NCBI GenBank assembly: GCA_903853735.1
Contig: CAINUH010000459.1
Span: forward strand, 1-27,333
Length of the DNA stretch: 27,333 nucleotides
DNA from: an uncultured Desulfomonile sp.
Lineage (GTDB): Bacteria > Desulfobacterota > Desulfomonilia > Desulfomonilales > Desulfomonilaceae
Direction: 5' to 3'
Of the stretch, positions 7,730-15,240 are shown one piece after another. Under the pieces are notes generated by a model, which was not told where the DNA came from, searched no databases, and saw nothing but the letters and a program-made list of their open reading frames with translations. Each line of letters opens with the position of its first letter. Position 1 is the stretch's first letter. The translations under genes and the position numbers were made by a program.

Positions 7730-8515
7730 CTAAAGAAAGCGCTTGTCATCAGGTTCCCACATCTCATCAGCCGTGTGAGGTTCCATCTGTCTCTCTACAT
7801 AAAGCTTGCGCAGGGTTTCCAGGTCGGCGTTCATAAGCTTATTGAGAGGCTCCTTAAAATATCCTGTATTGACTTTCGCAATCATCTCCTTAAGGTGCTG
7901 GGCCGCCGGTTTTATGTGCCGGCCTGTAATGCGGCGACACAGAATCGCAATGTTGTACTGAGCCAGTTCTGCAGGACAGCGGGAAGTGCAAATTCCGCAC
8001 ATCACACACGGCATGGAGATTTCTGCAGCCCTTTCCACGTCTCCTTTCAGGGCCGCGGAAATATATTCCATGACCGGAATGTCCATGGGGCAAGACTTGG
8101 TACAGGTATTACAGCCCATGCACTTGGCTAGTTCCGGGTAATATTTTAGTAACGTCTTCGCGTCGGGCTTCAATTCTTCGAGGTTGTAAACAGCCCGGTT
8201 AGCCGGGAAAAACGGTACCATTGCCAAATACATGTTAGGCTGTACGACCGTCTGGCATGCAAGGCCCACATGGATTTTGGCGCTGCCCGGCATCCTGTAA
8301 ACCGTGGCGCATGCTCCGCATATCCCGCCCCGGCAGCCGCAGCCCCGTATCAACTGATATCCCGCGAACTCAAAGGCTTTCTGAATAGTCAAGGTGCTCG
8401 GGACATCATACCTCTTCCCCGTAATAAAAATGGGGATCAGGTCGGTCCGCTCGGCTATGTCCTCACTGGCGTAGGTCTCCCGAAAGGCTGGTTGCCGCTC
8501 AACCGTTGACATCAT
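7730..8515 (-). CDS. FrdB/SdhB-like iron-sulfur subunit ([2Fe-2S] plus two [4Fe-4S])
   Basis: About 261 residues from an ATG with AAAGGA upstream. An N-terminal plant-type ferredoxin domain carries CGCRGGICGAC and a later LAC for one [2Fe-2S] cluster. The C-terminal alpha-helical domain carries CMGCNTCTKSCP and CVMCGICTSRCP. Ordinary SdhB/FrdB has [2Fe-2S], [4Fe-4S] and [3Fe-4S] clusters. Here both C-terminal sets look like full four-Cys ferredoxin motifs, so two [4Fe-4S] clusters are expected, as in HdrC-type domains. It should relay electrons between the flavoprotein encoded next and the membrane ferredoxin encoded just before it. The protein lacks the CCG domain of thiol:fumarate reductase TfrB. 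Confidence 0.88.
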   Translation of the reverse strand: MMSTVERQPAFRETYASEDIAERTDLIPIFITGKRYDVPSTLTIQKAFEFAGYQLIRGCGCRGGICGACATVYRMPGSAKIHVGLACQTVVQPNMYLAMVPFFPANRAVYNLEELKPDAKTLLKYYPELAKCMGCNTCTKSCPMDIPVMEYISAALKGDVERAAEISMPCVMCGICTSRCPAELAQYNIAILCRRITGRHIKPAAQHLKEMIAKVNTGYFKEPLNKLMNADLETLRKLYVERQMEPHTADEMWEPDDKRFL

Positions 8516-8561
8516 CTGACATCCTTTCTCTGCCTCGAATCTCAATTTGTGCTTGAGAATT

Positions 8562-9092
8562 CTAACGTGCTATGAACACGCCTATAACGACTCCAATTAT
8601 CAAGGCTATCAGGGCCATGAAATAGTTGTCCAACGCAGTGATCCTCGGAGCCGGTTGAATAGTTTCCGGGACCACCTCATCGACAATGTAGTCCTTATAA
8701 GCCGTGTCAACCTGGGGACACGCCAAGACGCATGAGTAACACTGCTCGCAATCTTCACCAACACATGCCTCGAGCGCAAAAGAGGTTCTTTGTTCGGTTT
8801 GTTCTAATCTCTTTGGATCCTTCCGGAGTACCGGGCATGAATCAACACAGTTCCCGCAGGCCAAACAGCCCTTGTCCCCAGTCACGTCAGATCCGTCGTC
8901 CTGAATATAAAGGCGGTGATAAGGTTCCATCCCCTTTGACAAAAGCCTGAAGCGGGCCACAGGCGGCTCTTTGGTATTCAAGATCAAGTCAGCCACTTCG
9001 CGATTGACTATATCCTTAGATTCATCTCTGGTAGTTGGCATTTCCAGCGCTCCCGTATGCGCTCCCTCTAGGATCTCACCTCGGCCAGGCAT
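8562..9092 (-). CDS. Ferredoxin-like [4Fe-4S] protein with C-terminal membrane anchor
   Basis: About 176 residues. The ATG at 9092 has GGAGAG upstream and overlaps the cytochrome stop by 17 nt; an ATG near 9041 is a good alternative. It shows CLACGNCVDSCP and, after a loop, CEQCYSCVLACP, giving two clusters of HdrC/GlpC type. A single C-terminal membrane helix follows (NYFMALIALIIGVVIGVFIA), so the clusters face the cytoplasm if the tail is anchored from inside. It lies between the heptaheme cytochrome and the FrdB-like gene and is the likely membrane-docking partner replacing the missing Frd/Sdh anchor subunits. The specific assignment is unknown. Confidence 0.8.
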   Translation of the reverse strand: MPGRGEILEGAHTGALEMPTTRDESKDIVNREVADLILNTKEPPVARFRLLSKGMEPYHRLYIQDDGSDVTGDKGCLACGNCVDSCPVLRKDPKRLEQTEQRTSFALEACVGEDCEQCYSCVLACPQVDTAYKDYIVDEVVPETIQPAPRITALDNYFMALIALIIGVVIGVFIAR

Positions 9093-10071
9093 CTCGAGGC
9101 TCTCCGTAAACAATCCGGCCAGGTATCTCTGCCAGTGACTTGCCGTCGGATTGGTCCCGAGTAGTCTCTTGCCGGAGTGATGGATTCGGATTGGAGTCTG
9201 ACTTAAATGCTGAAGCCGGCCGCTTATTTAGATATTCGTCAAAATATTCCCTTGTCATAACAGGATGGCATTTCAGACAATTCTCGAAATTCGCTCCGGT
9301 CCTGCAATCAGACTCGAAAATCTTCGTCTTATAGTGAATTTTTCCATTATGGCATCGTCTGCACGTTGTTTCTGCCGGAAACGCCACCATCCAACGAGGG
9401 TTGGTCATCAGTCGGCCCCACGCGTCATTTTTTGCCTCCAGATATACCTGCTCCGCCATGGGAAGGAGATGGCCGCTTCGGTAATAATGGGACGCGAAAC
9501 TATGGCACGAGTCACAAGCCAAATGGTTGACTTCGGCATAATTTACCGTTTTGTCCGCCAAAGTCTCATCCGGTCCTTTGAAGCGCTCATGGCATCGAGC
9601 ACACGTGTCTTCTCGGGAGAGCACATGCTTTCGATGGTCCATGGCCAGTCCTATTTTTTTCAGCTCAGGAGGCAGATCCTTCAGGTACACCGTCTTTCTA
9701 AATACGGACGCATAATGACAGTACCGACAGTTCTCCGTTGGGACTCGCGTCCTGTTGAAAAGACCTGAAACTTGTGGCTGTCTGGGGTCTATTTGCGGAA
9801 CGAAATAGGTCAATGCGTGGAGAAGGCTTCGAAGCCGAGACATCGCCGTACGCTCAGGGCTGCCCGAAATGTGACAGTCCGCACAAGCTATCAGTTCGTG
9901 CGAGAAACCTCTGTTTTCGGTTTTTAGCTTCGTTGCCATCCAATTTGCAAAGGAAGCCTCCTGACCGTGACAGGTCATGCAGGTCGAACTCCTTGCGGAG
10001 AACTCCGCTGCACAAGCCACTACCAGGCCGATGACGGCTACTCCAATAATGTAGACGAATCCGCGGCGCAT
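9076..10071 (-). CDS. NapC/NrfH-like heptaheme c-type cytochrome
   Basis: 331 residues. An N-terminal membrane anchor (residues 4-22) is followed by seven CXXCH motifs: CMTCH (31-35), CADCH, CRYCH, CARCH, CDSCH, CRRCH and CLKCH. The first two, separated by an SHELIACADCHI-type segment, follow the NapC/NrfH pattern of quinol-oxidising cytochromes. The remaining five give a larger periplasmic wire than the usual four or five haems. The start ATG shares one base with the stop codon of the FMN/Fe-S gene (TGATG), indicating translational coupling. Likely role: moving electrons between the quinone pool or periplasm and the membrane FMN/Fe-S proteins encoded on either side. Confidence 0.9.
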   Translation of the reverse strand: MRRGFVYIIGVAVIGLVVACAAEFSARSSTCMTCHGQEASFANWMATKLKTENRGFSHELIACADCHISGSPERTAMSRLRSLLHALTYFVPQIDPRQPQVSGLFNRTRVPTENCRYCHYASVFRKTVYLKDLPPELKKIGLAMDHRKHVLSREDTCARCHERFKGPDETLADKTVNYAEVNHLACDSCHSFASHYYRSGHLLPMAEQVYLEAKNDAWGRLMTNPRWMVAFPAETTCRRCHNGKIHYKTKIFESDCRTGANFENCLKCHPVMTREYFDEYLNKRPASAFKSDSNPNPSLRQETTRDQSDGKSLAEIPGRIVYGEPRDAWPR

Positions 10072-11099
10072 CAGGCCGCATCCCCCTTCTCTGTGAGCAG
10101 CTTTTCCCGCTTTTGCTTGCGAGCGGCCTGGAACGCTGCCGAAATCACCAACGGACCGGAATTACCTATCGGGCATTTTGCAGCGCACCTGCCGCACCCC
10201 ACACAATACTTGGAAAGTTCCATAACTCTGTCGTAGTCACCCAGTCTCGTGAGCAAGATGAGACCCATAGGCATTTGGACACCTTCCACTTCCTTTATGG
10301 GGCAAGCGCCGACACAAGTGGCACAGTTGTAACAGTTGATCGAGCGTCCTGTTCCTGGCACCAGCATTGATTGGAGAGCGTATTCAAATACCATGAACGC
10401 CGCAAAAAGTATAGCTAGGGCATTGAGAGTCACCCGATCCGGAGTCTTGCCGAGGAACGCGTTGAGGAAAACGGTGGAAAACATGCTATATTGCGGAAAT
10501 TCCGGTATTCCTCTGGACAGGGCTGTATCGATAGCGTTCACGTAACCAGTGAGGGTTTGTGTAGCTCCTCTGAACATCTGAGGCTGAATTGGCCGCTCTA
10601 ACTTGCCTTTTAAGAGGATATCGCGCTTAAATGCCGCCAGTTGGTTATCCTGAACTGAGATAAGATCCGGGTATTCCAACGTCTTGATGCCGACAATGCG
10701 GTGATTTCGCACTTCCACCTGGACAACGATAGGGCCTCGGTAACCTTGGCCTTCGCCAGTATAGACGCCGTTCTGTACGAGCGAAATACCAGATCCCCAA
10801 GGACTCTTGGACAATCGCAGTTCGTCTGCTCGTCTTACATCGAGACTTGCAAATACGTAGCCCACCACCAAAATGCCCAGGAAACCAGCCAAATAAAAGA
10901 CCTTTGGGCTGCCGGAGCGCCTATAATTGCTCGTCCATAGAAATGCCAAGACCATCATCAGGGATATCAACAATATGAAACGGCTCGACGGAAACAGGGC
11001 TGCCGTGAGTATTGCGTAAAGAATGAGGCGCACCCCACGGGTCATAAGTGCTTCCGAAAGCACGCCTACAGGGTCACGAAACAGCCTTGACAACGTCAT
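10071..11099 (-). CDS. Membrane FMN-binding protein with two [4Fe-4S] clusters (RnfG/NosR-like)
   Basis: 342 residues from an ATG at 11099 with AAAGGA at 8 nt, overlapping the preceding gene by 26 nt. Three N-terminal membrane helices are followed by an extracytoplasmic FMN-binding domain. This contains GVYTGEGQGYRGPIVV, VEVRNHRIVGIKTLEY and RGATQT. Thr182 in the last motif is the candidate for ApbE-type flavinylation, although the canonical Asp and Ser before GAT are replaced. A fourth helix leads to cytoplasmic clusters CYNCATCVGACP (from about 256) and CVGCGRCAAKCP (from about 299). The topology resembles NosR or an RnfG fused to a ferredoxin, suitable for carrying electrons across the membrane. 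No nosZ or other rnf genes are present. Confidence 0.85.
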   Translation of the reverse strand: MTLSRLFRDPVGVLSEALMTRGVRLILYAILTAALFPSSRFILLISLMMVLAFLWTSNYRRSGSPKVFYLAGFLGILVVGYVFASLDVRRADELRLSKSPWGSGISLVQNGVYTGEGQGYRGPIVVQVEVRNHRIVGIKTLEYPDLISVQDNQLAAFKRDILLKGKLERPIQPQMFRGATQTLTGYVNAIDTALSRGIPEFPQYSMFSTVFLNAFLGKTPDRVTLNALAILFAAFMVFEYALQSMLVPGTGRSINCYNCATCVGACPIKEVEGVQMPMGLILLTRLGDYDRVMELSKYCVGCGRCAAKCPIGNSGPLVISAAFQAARKQKREKLLTEKGDAA

Positions 11100-11616
11100 C
11101 AATGAATTCCTTTCCCACCAGTCCGTGGGCAAGTCCGTATTCCAATGAATGGAGCGGAACGATTCCACTTCTTACCGCTTCACGTGTTTCTTCCTGCATG
11201 ATCGCAAACATCTGGGGGAGGGGCAGATACTGAACGCAGTAACTCTGACAATTCCCACATCTTATGCACTTGAGCCCTCCGTTTCGGATAAATCGGTCAT
11301 AGTCGGTAACTCGACCGGCCACCACCAATTCGGCCTGGAAGGTTATGCCGACAGGGCACCGATCCTGCGTCGCATAACAGGCCCGGCACTCATAACAATA
11401 GATAGTGGCAGGGTTCCTTCGCAACAGCGGTTTTATGACTGAAGCAAGCAGGGCACCCACAATCCCGAACAGCGCCACTCTGTCCAAATTCATCGTCCAT
11501 CCGCGATCCTTCAGATTTGTGAAGAACTGGTAGCGGTGGATTCCTGGAAGCACTATCGGTTGAGTAGTATCATCCCGCTTGTGTGCGTGTGGGGGATCGC
11601 TCTCACTTTTCGCCAT
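11074..11616 (-). CDS. Membrane-anchored two-cluster Fe-S protein
   Basis: 180 residues with a polar N-terminus, one membrane helix (VALFGIVGALLASVIKPLL) and two cluster motifs. The first, CYECRACYATQDRCP, is an unusual CxxCxxCx6CP. The second is a normal CIRCGNCQSYC. The C-terminal 50 residues (GIVPLHSLEYGLAHGLVG and on) have no recognised domain. It overlaps the start of the FMN/Fe-S gene and follows the 50-residue membrane ORF by 26 nt. It is similar in build to the second half of the FMN/Fe-S protein and probably forms a pair with it. I do not recognise a named family. Confidence 0.8.
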   Translation of the reverse strand: MAKSESDPPHAHKRDDTTQPIVLPGIHRYQFFTNLKDRGWTMNLDRVALFGIVGALLASVIKPLLRRNPATIYCYECRACYATQDRCPVGITFQAELVVAGRVTDYDRFIRNGGLKCIRCGNCQSYCVQYLPLPQMFAIMQEETREAVRSGIVPLHSLEYGLAHGLVGKEFIDDVVKAVS

Positions 11617-11642
11617 GAAACTGTCCGTCCTCGACTTTCAAC

Positions 11643-11795
11643 CTAGTGGGGCAGCATCGCAGACATGAGTAATCCCGCGATCAAACCGCCCACAGCCCCT
11701 TGTGTGAGTTCTCTAGGGGAGTTCATGTCCAGCGCCCAGGCAATAATTATGCCTGACAGGACTCCGACAAAACCAAATATGACCCACGTCAGCAA
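11643..11795 (-). CDS. Small 50-residue membrane protein resembling the transporter C-terminus
   Basis: A TTG at 11795 preceded by GAGGT at 7 nt opens a 50-codon frame ending in TAG. The product has two membrane-spanning stretches: WVIFGFVGVLSGIIIAWALD and GAVGGLIAGLLMSAMLPH. By eye it aligns with the last 50 residues of the transporter encoded immediately upstream: GAILAFALFEHDLGAILQG against GIIIAWALDMNSPRELTQG, then TAGGILAALLIGVMVP against AVGGLIAGLLMSAMLP. It looks like a duplicated tail that became a separate small subunit. It would be missed by tools that ignore short TTG-started ORFs. Confidence 0.65.
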   Translation of the reverse strand: MLTWVIFGFVGVLSGIIIAWALDMNSPRELTQGAVGGLIAGLLMSAMLPH

Positions 11796-11861
11796 AACAG
11801 AGACCTCTATCTATTATTATGTCGCCTCATACAACGAGCCAAACTCATCAATGCGGCGCCA

Positions 11862-13565
11862 CTATGTTTCCGGCCCGGTCAAAGTGGCCGTCATTCTTAG
11901 AGAAAGTACTCTGGGGACCATGACTCCAATGAGCAATGCTGCCAGAATTCCTCCTGCGGTCCCCTGAAGGATAGCTCCCAGATCATGTTCAAAAAGAGCG
12001 AAGGCCAGGATTGCCCCTCCCATTCCTCCGCTGAACAAAAAACCCGCGATCTGTATAAGGAAATTTCTTGATTGGTCTTTTCCGAATACCCTGCTTGCGA
12101 TGAATATGAAGCCGACACTAACCAGGGCAATGACCAGAGCGAACTCGCCGATCTTCAATATATCGGCTATGATTCTCGGGTCTGAAGGCTGAAAGACGGA
12201 CAGATTCAGGAATTTCATGTAGATGGCGGCCATCGGGGCCATGACTGCCATGGAAGCGAATGTGTACGCTCCCTTTATGAAGCCGGTCTCTGCTCTCATG
12301 GTGCCTTCGCCCATCATGCCGCCACCCCCAAGGGGAGAAGGTCCGCACGAAGTCGTAGCATTAATTATGTATGCGGCCATTACCACGGCCAACTGGGACC
12401 AGTCGAGGAAACCGAATTTCGAGGGCCCGAAAAGGTAGAGCACCGGAACAAGAGCCGCTGTCAAAATTCGAGCACATGAAAGTGGTAGAATTGTCTGGAA
12501 CTGAACGAAAATGGCGAGCATTCCGGCCACACCCAGGAAAGGAACATTTACCAGGCTGTTCAGAAGGACCCCGAGGGCGTTGAACCCGCCTGTTGCAGCC
12601 AAAGCCCCTGCTGCCAGAAATCCGGCCGCCATCGCGGTGACAGGCAGGAGTATGATCCCTTCCAGGAGATCATTCAGTCGTATTCGGCAGGCCAACACGA
12701 GCAGCAAACCGCCTGCGACGAGAACCGATTGGACCGGCATCTTTCCAAATGGCTGAAATATGGCTGTCAGCAGCGAAGCCACGAATATAACTAGGGCCAA
12801 GTAACCCTGTACAGGTGCAATTATTTCCGGTTCTGTGCGTTGCGTCCCTTGGGAATTTGCAGGGGCGTCCCTCAATGCCACGTCATTCGGATAAAGTCGC
12901 TGACTGATCAGCTTCAGAAAAATGGCCACTACTGCGGTACCAAGCATCAATGAAAAAGCCTGTGGGGCTCGTAATATGCCGTCCGAAGCAGTCGCAAAGA
13001 AACTTCCCAGGAACCCTTCGGCTATCTGCCCAACACCTCCAATGGGAGAAGGACCGCACGAACCCATGGCATTCCTGGTGAAAGCCCCTATGAGGACTAT
13101 GAACTGGGATTTGGTGAGAATCCCCAGACCGCCTTCAAATCCAAAGGTAAATAGAAGAGGCAACAGCGCTGCGGCCAGGATTCTGCCGCAAGGCAAGGAA
13201 GAAATAACGGGCAAGTTAATGAGAATGACAAGGGTGCCTACAAGTCCGATGGGACTCCTTCGGAGATAGCGGAGGAGTACTTTCAAAGCCTCAAAACCAC
13301 CCGAGGCCTTTAGCCCTCCGGCGAGAAACAGGCCTGTCAAAAGGGCAGTTATAGGATGCAGGATGATTCCGCCGAGAAACTCATTGGGCATTAGCATCAC
13401 TGCGTTCCAGCCCTGGTAGAAATAACGGAATGCCGCACCGACAAGAAGGCAAAGCACTGTAGAGAAGACCAGGACGGTCTGGACAGGTGTACGGATATAG
13501 CCGAACAGAGTTAAGAGCATCAGCCCCAAGAAAATGCTGAGTGTTATATAGCCCAAGAATTCCAA
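11862..13565 (-). CDS. Large internally duplicated integral-membrane transporter, family not recognised
   Basis: 567 residues, hydrophobic throughout, beginning at a TTG with GGAG at 8 nt. The protein is two homologous halves. Each has a GIIL-P-TA segment, then a PCGRILAAAL or SCARILTAAL segment, then a hairpin-like signature: CGPSPIGGVGQIAEG (about 169-183) and CGPSPLGGGGMMGEG (about 407-421). This architecture resembles secondary carriers of the ion-transporter superfamily with paired re-entrant loops, such as dicarboxylate or gluconate carriers, but I cannot place it in a named family. A C-terminal two-helix tail resembles the following 50-residue ORF. Its context suggests it moves the substrate or product of the FrdA-like enzyme, or an ion coupled to it. 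Confidence 0.8.
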   Translation of the reverse strand: MEFLGYITLSIFLGLMLLTLFGYIRTPVQTVLVFSTVLCLLVGAAFRYFYQGWNAVMLMPNEFLGGIILHPITALLTGLFLAGGLKASGGFEALKVLLRYLRRSPIGLVGTLVILINLPVISSLPCGRILAAALLPLLFTFGFEGGLGILTKSQFIVLIGAFTRNAMGSCGPSPIGGVGQIAEGFLGSFFATASDGILRAPQAFSLMLGTAVVAIFLKLISQRLYPNDVALRDAPANSQGTQRTEPEIIAPVQGYLALVIFVASLLTAIFQPFGKMPVQSVLVAGGLLLVLACRIRLNDLLEGIILLPVTAMAAGFLAAGALAATGGFNALGVLLNSLVNVPFLGVAGMLAIFVQFQTILPLSCARILTAALVPVLYLFGPSKFGFLDWSQLAVVMAAYIINATTSCGPSPLGGGGMMGEGTMRAETGFIKGAYTFASMAVMAPMAAIYMKFLNLSVFQPSDPRIIADILKIGEFALVIALVSVGFIFIASRVFGKDQSRNFLIQIAGFLFSGGMGGAILAFALFEHDLGAILQGTAGGILAALLIGVMVPRVLSLRMTATLTGPET

Positions 13566-13657
13566 TAGATATTCTCCAGGCCGAGACTCTCACGATGCTG
13601 AGCGTATGGGCCGCCAGCCGACTCGTTGGTCTAAGTCTTCAAACTTTATCAGCTCAC

Positions 13658-13990
13658 TTATAGTCCAAAGGGTAAGAATCTTTTCCTGTTGCAGGTCTGC
13701 CGTCTAAACCAGGGGAGATCTGCCACGAATCCTTGTCCGGAGTCGGTCACTCGTACCTCGTCACCGACTTTCAACCGACCTATACAGGCTGTGCACGAGT
13801 TGATGTCGGCCTCTATCACGTTCCCGTCATGCATTCCTATCCTCGCCTTGATGACTGCAACCATGACAGAGTCATACCCCTGTTCATTCAGCGACAGAAG
13901 GATTCCTCGTTTTCCTCGCGCGACTCTGAACACTTCGGCAGCCAGGAAAACGATCACGAGGAAAAAAAGTGTTGCATGCTCAAGGGTCAT
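13658..13990 (-). CDS. Small membrane-anchored protein, hypothetical
   Basis: 110 residues, with an ATG overlapping the NHL-protein stop by 4 nt (ATGA) and AAAAGGA at 7 nt. An N-terminal hydrophobic helix (ATLFFLVIVFLAAEVFRV) is followed by a soluble domain. That domain contains NEQGYDSVMVAVIKARIGM, a CTAC pair and GRLKVGDEVRVTDSGQGFV. The final part resembles the short beta-barrel of NfeD/OB-like modules, but the similarity is too slight to assign. Tight coupling to the NHL gene implies a shared job. A 92-nt gap follows before the transporter. Confidence 0.7.
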   Translation of the reverse strand: MTLEHATLFFLVIVFLAAEVFRVARGKRGILLSLNEQGYDSVMVAVIKARIGMHDGNVIEADINSCTACIGRLKVGDEVRVTDSGQGFVADLPWFRRQTCNRKRFLPFGL

Positions 13991-15027
13991 GAAAAAATCC
14001 TTTTGCGGGCAAGCGCCCGTCCAGTACGCCGAGTCTGGGAAGCAAGAGGCTCCGAAGTATCTCTGCGGATTTTCAGGACCTCGAAACCTCCCTTTGTCAG
14101 GATTTGAATTCTCCGATTGCCGTTATCGGCAATGTAGACATGTTCATCTCGGCAAGCGATGCCCGTGGGGTTTTTGAACTCGCCTGAGCCTGAACCGTTC
14201 TTCCCCACTACCGAGATCAGTTTGCCGTCCATACTGAACTGTTGAATTCTGTGATTACCGGTATCGGCTATCCACACAGTACCGTCAGGGGCGAAATCCA
14301 TCCCTTGAGGCATATTGAGCATGCCCGGTGAGCTTCCAACAGCACCAAAACTGAATCTGAACTTGAGATCTTCACTGAAAACTTTTACCGTCCCGTGCTT
14401 GCTGTCGAGAACTAGGACGTGCCCTTCAGGGCTTAGGGCGCAGGCAGTGGGCAGCCTAAACTGGTCTTCAGCGTCTCCCAGGTCCCCGATCACTGCAACA
14501 AGCTCGTAATTGGCAAAAATCTGTACTCGATGGTTCCTGGTGTCAGCCACGAGCATTTTGCCCGTTCCATCGAGACATATCCCCTGCGGAGTGGCAAAAG
14601 AGCCGCCTATTGAGCCTATTGATCCAACGACGCGTTTGACATTTCCGTCCATGTCGAAGACCTGGACGCGACAATTGTTGGAATCGACTATGTGAACAAG
14701 GTTATCCGGCCCTACGGCTATCCCGGCGGGAAAATTCAGGCGGCCTACTATAGACCCGGGCTTTCCGAAGGACACGAGCCTGCCGTTGACAGTATCGATT
14801 TGCAGCCATCGGTAGCGCGGAGAGTCTGTTACAAGAATGCCCCCAGAGCGATCAAGAGCCAAATCAAACGGCCCGCCCATATCAGTTGGCGGGGACTGCT
14901 CTCGCCTGGATCCGGTTTCGGCAATTGCCTCAACCCCGGCGCCGTAAGGCCCTTGCATTGTGAGCATACCTGCAAGGGAGCATGTTCCGGCAATACCAAC
15001 AGATTTAATGAATTCACGCCTTTTCAT
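13987..15027 (-). CDS. Tat-exported NHL-repeat beta-propeller protein
   Basis: 346 residues and the first gene of the operon. The N-terminus MKRREFIKSVGIAGTCSLAG is a twin-arginine signal peptide, so the protein is exported folded. About six NHL repeats fill the rest, with repeated patterns such as GIAVGPDNLVHIVDSNNCRV, GKMLVADTRNHRVQIF, GTVWIADTGNHRIQQF and EHVYIADNGNRRIQIL. NHL propellers act as binding scaffolds, and occasionally as lyases or sensors. No haem-binding CXXCH is present. It may present substrate to, or hold together, the periplasmic cytochromes of the operon; this is inference. Confidence 0.88.
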   Translation of the reverse strand: MKRREFIKSVGIAGTCSLAGMLTMQGPYGAGVEAIAETGSRREQSPPTDMGGPFDLALDRSGGILVTDSPRYRWLQIDTVNGRLVSFGKPGSIVGRLNFPAGIAVGPDNLVHIVDSNNCRVQVFDMDGNVKRVVGSIGSIGGSFATPQGICLDGTGKMLVADTRNHRVQIFANYELVAVIGDLGDAEDQFRLPTACALSPEGHVLVLDSKHGTVKVFSEDLKFRFSFGAVGSSPGMLNMPQGMDFAPDGTVWIADTGNHRIQQFSMDGKLISVVGKNGSGSGEFKNPTGIACRDEHVYIADNGNRRIQILTKGGFEVLKIRRDTSEPLASQTRRTGRALARKRIFS

Positions 15028-15129
15028 GGCGTCCGGTCATCTCCCCTGTGCCCATTGGCAAGTGCAATGTGTCCGGATAATGTGTGGAAGGATTTTCTGA
15101 ATTGTTCATGGTTTCTTCAATATCGAACG

Positions 15130-15158
15130 ATCTTAACCCCGACATCCCCTCAAGTCAA
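15130..15158 (-). promoter_or_regulatory. Sigma70-type promoter of the respiratory operon
   Basis: Read on the minus strand: TTGACT (15158-15153), a 17-nt spacer, then TAAGAT (15135-15130). The -35 matches five of six consensus bases and the -10 four of six, with ideal spacing. The predicted start is about 95 nt upstream of the NHL gene ATG. No comparably good promoter was noticed further down the operon. Confidence 0.6.
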
Positions 15159-15240
15159 TGATCCAGGACGTGCGAGAATCAATTACTGCGGCCACTTCAG
15201 AAACACACTCCGTCACCCTGAAGACGTCAAATCCGCCCAC

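Noticed and set aside
10071..11099. An Rnf or Nos complex
   Set aside because: Only the FMN-binding domain is shared. No RnfB, C, D, A or E subunits and no NosZ are present.
1..15027. A reductive dehalogenase system (suggested by B12-binding genes and redox genes)
   Set aside because: No RdhA-type protein or RdhB anchor is present. The B12-binding pieces are radical SAM type.
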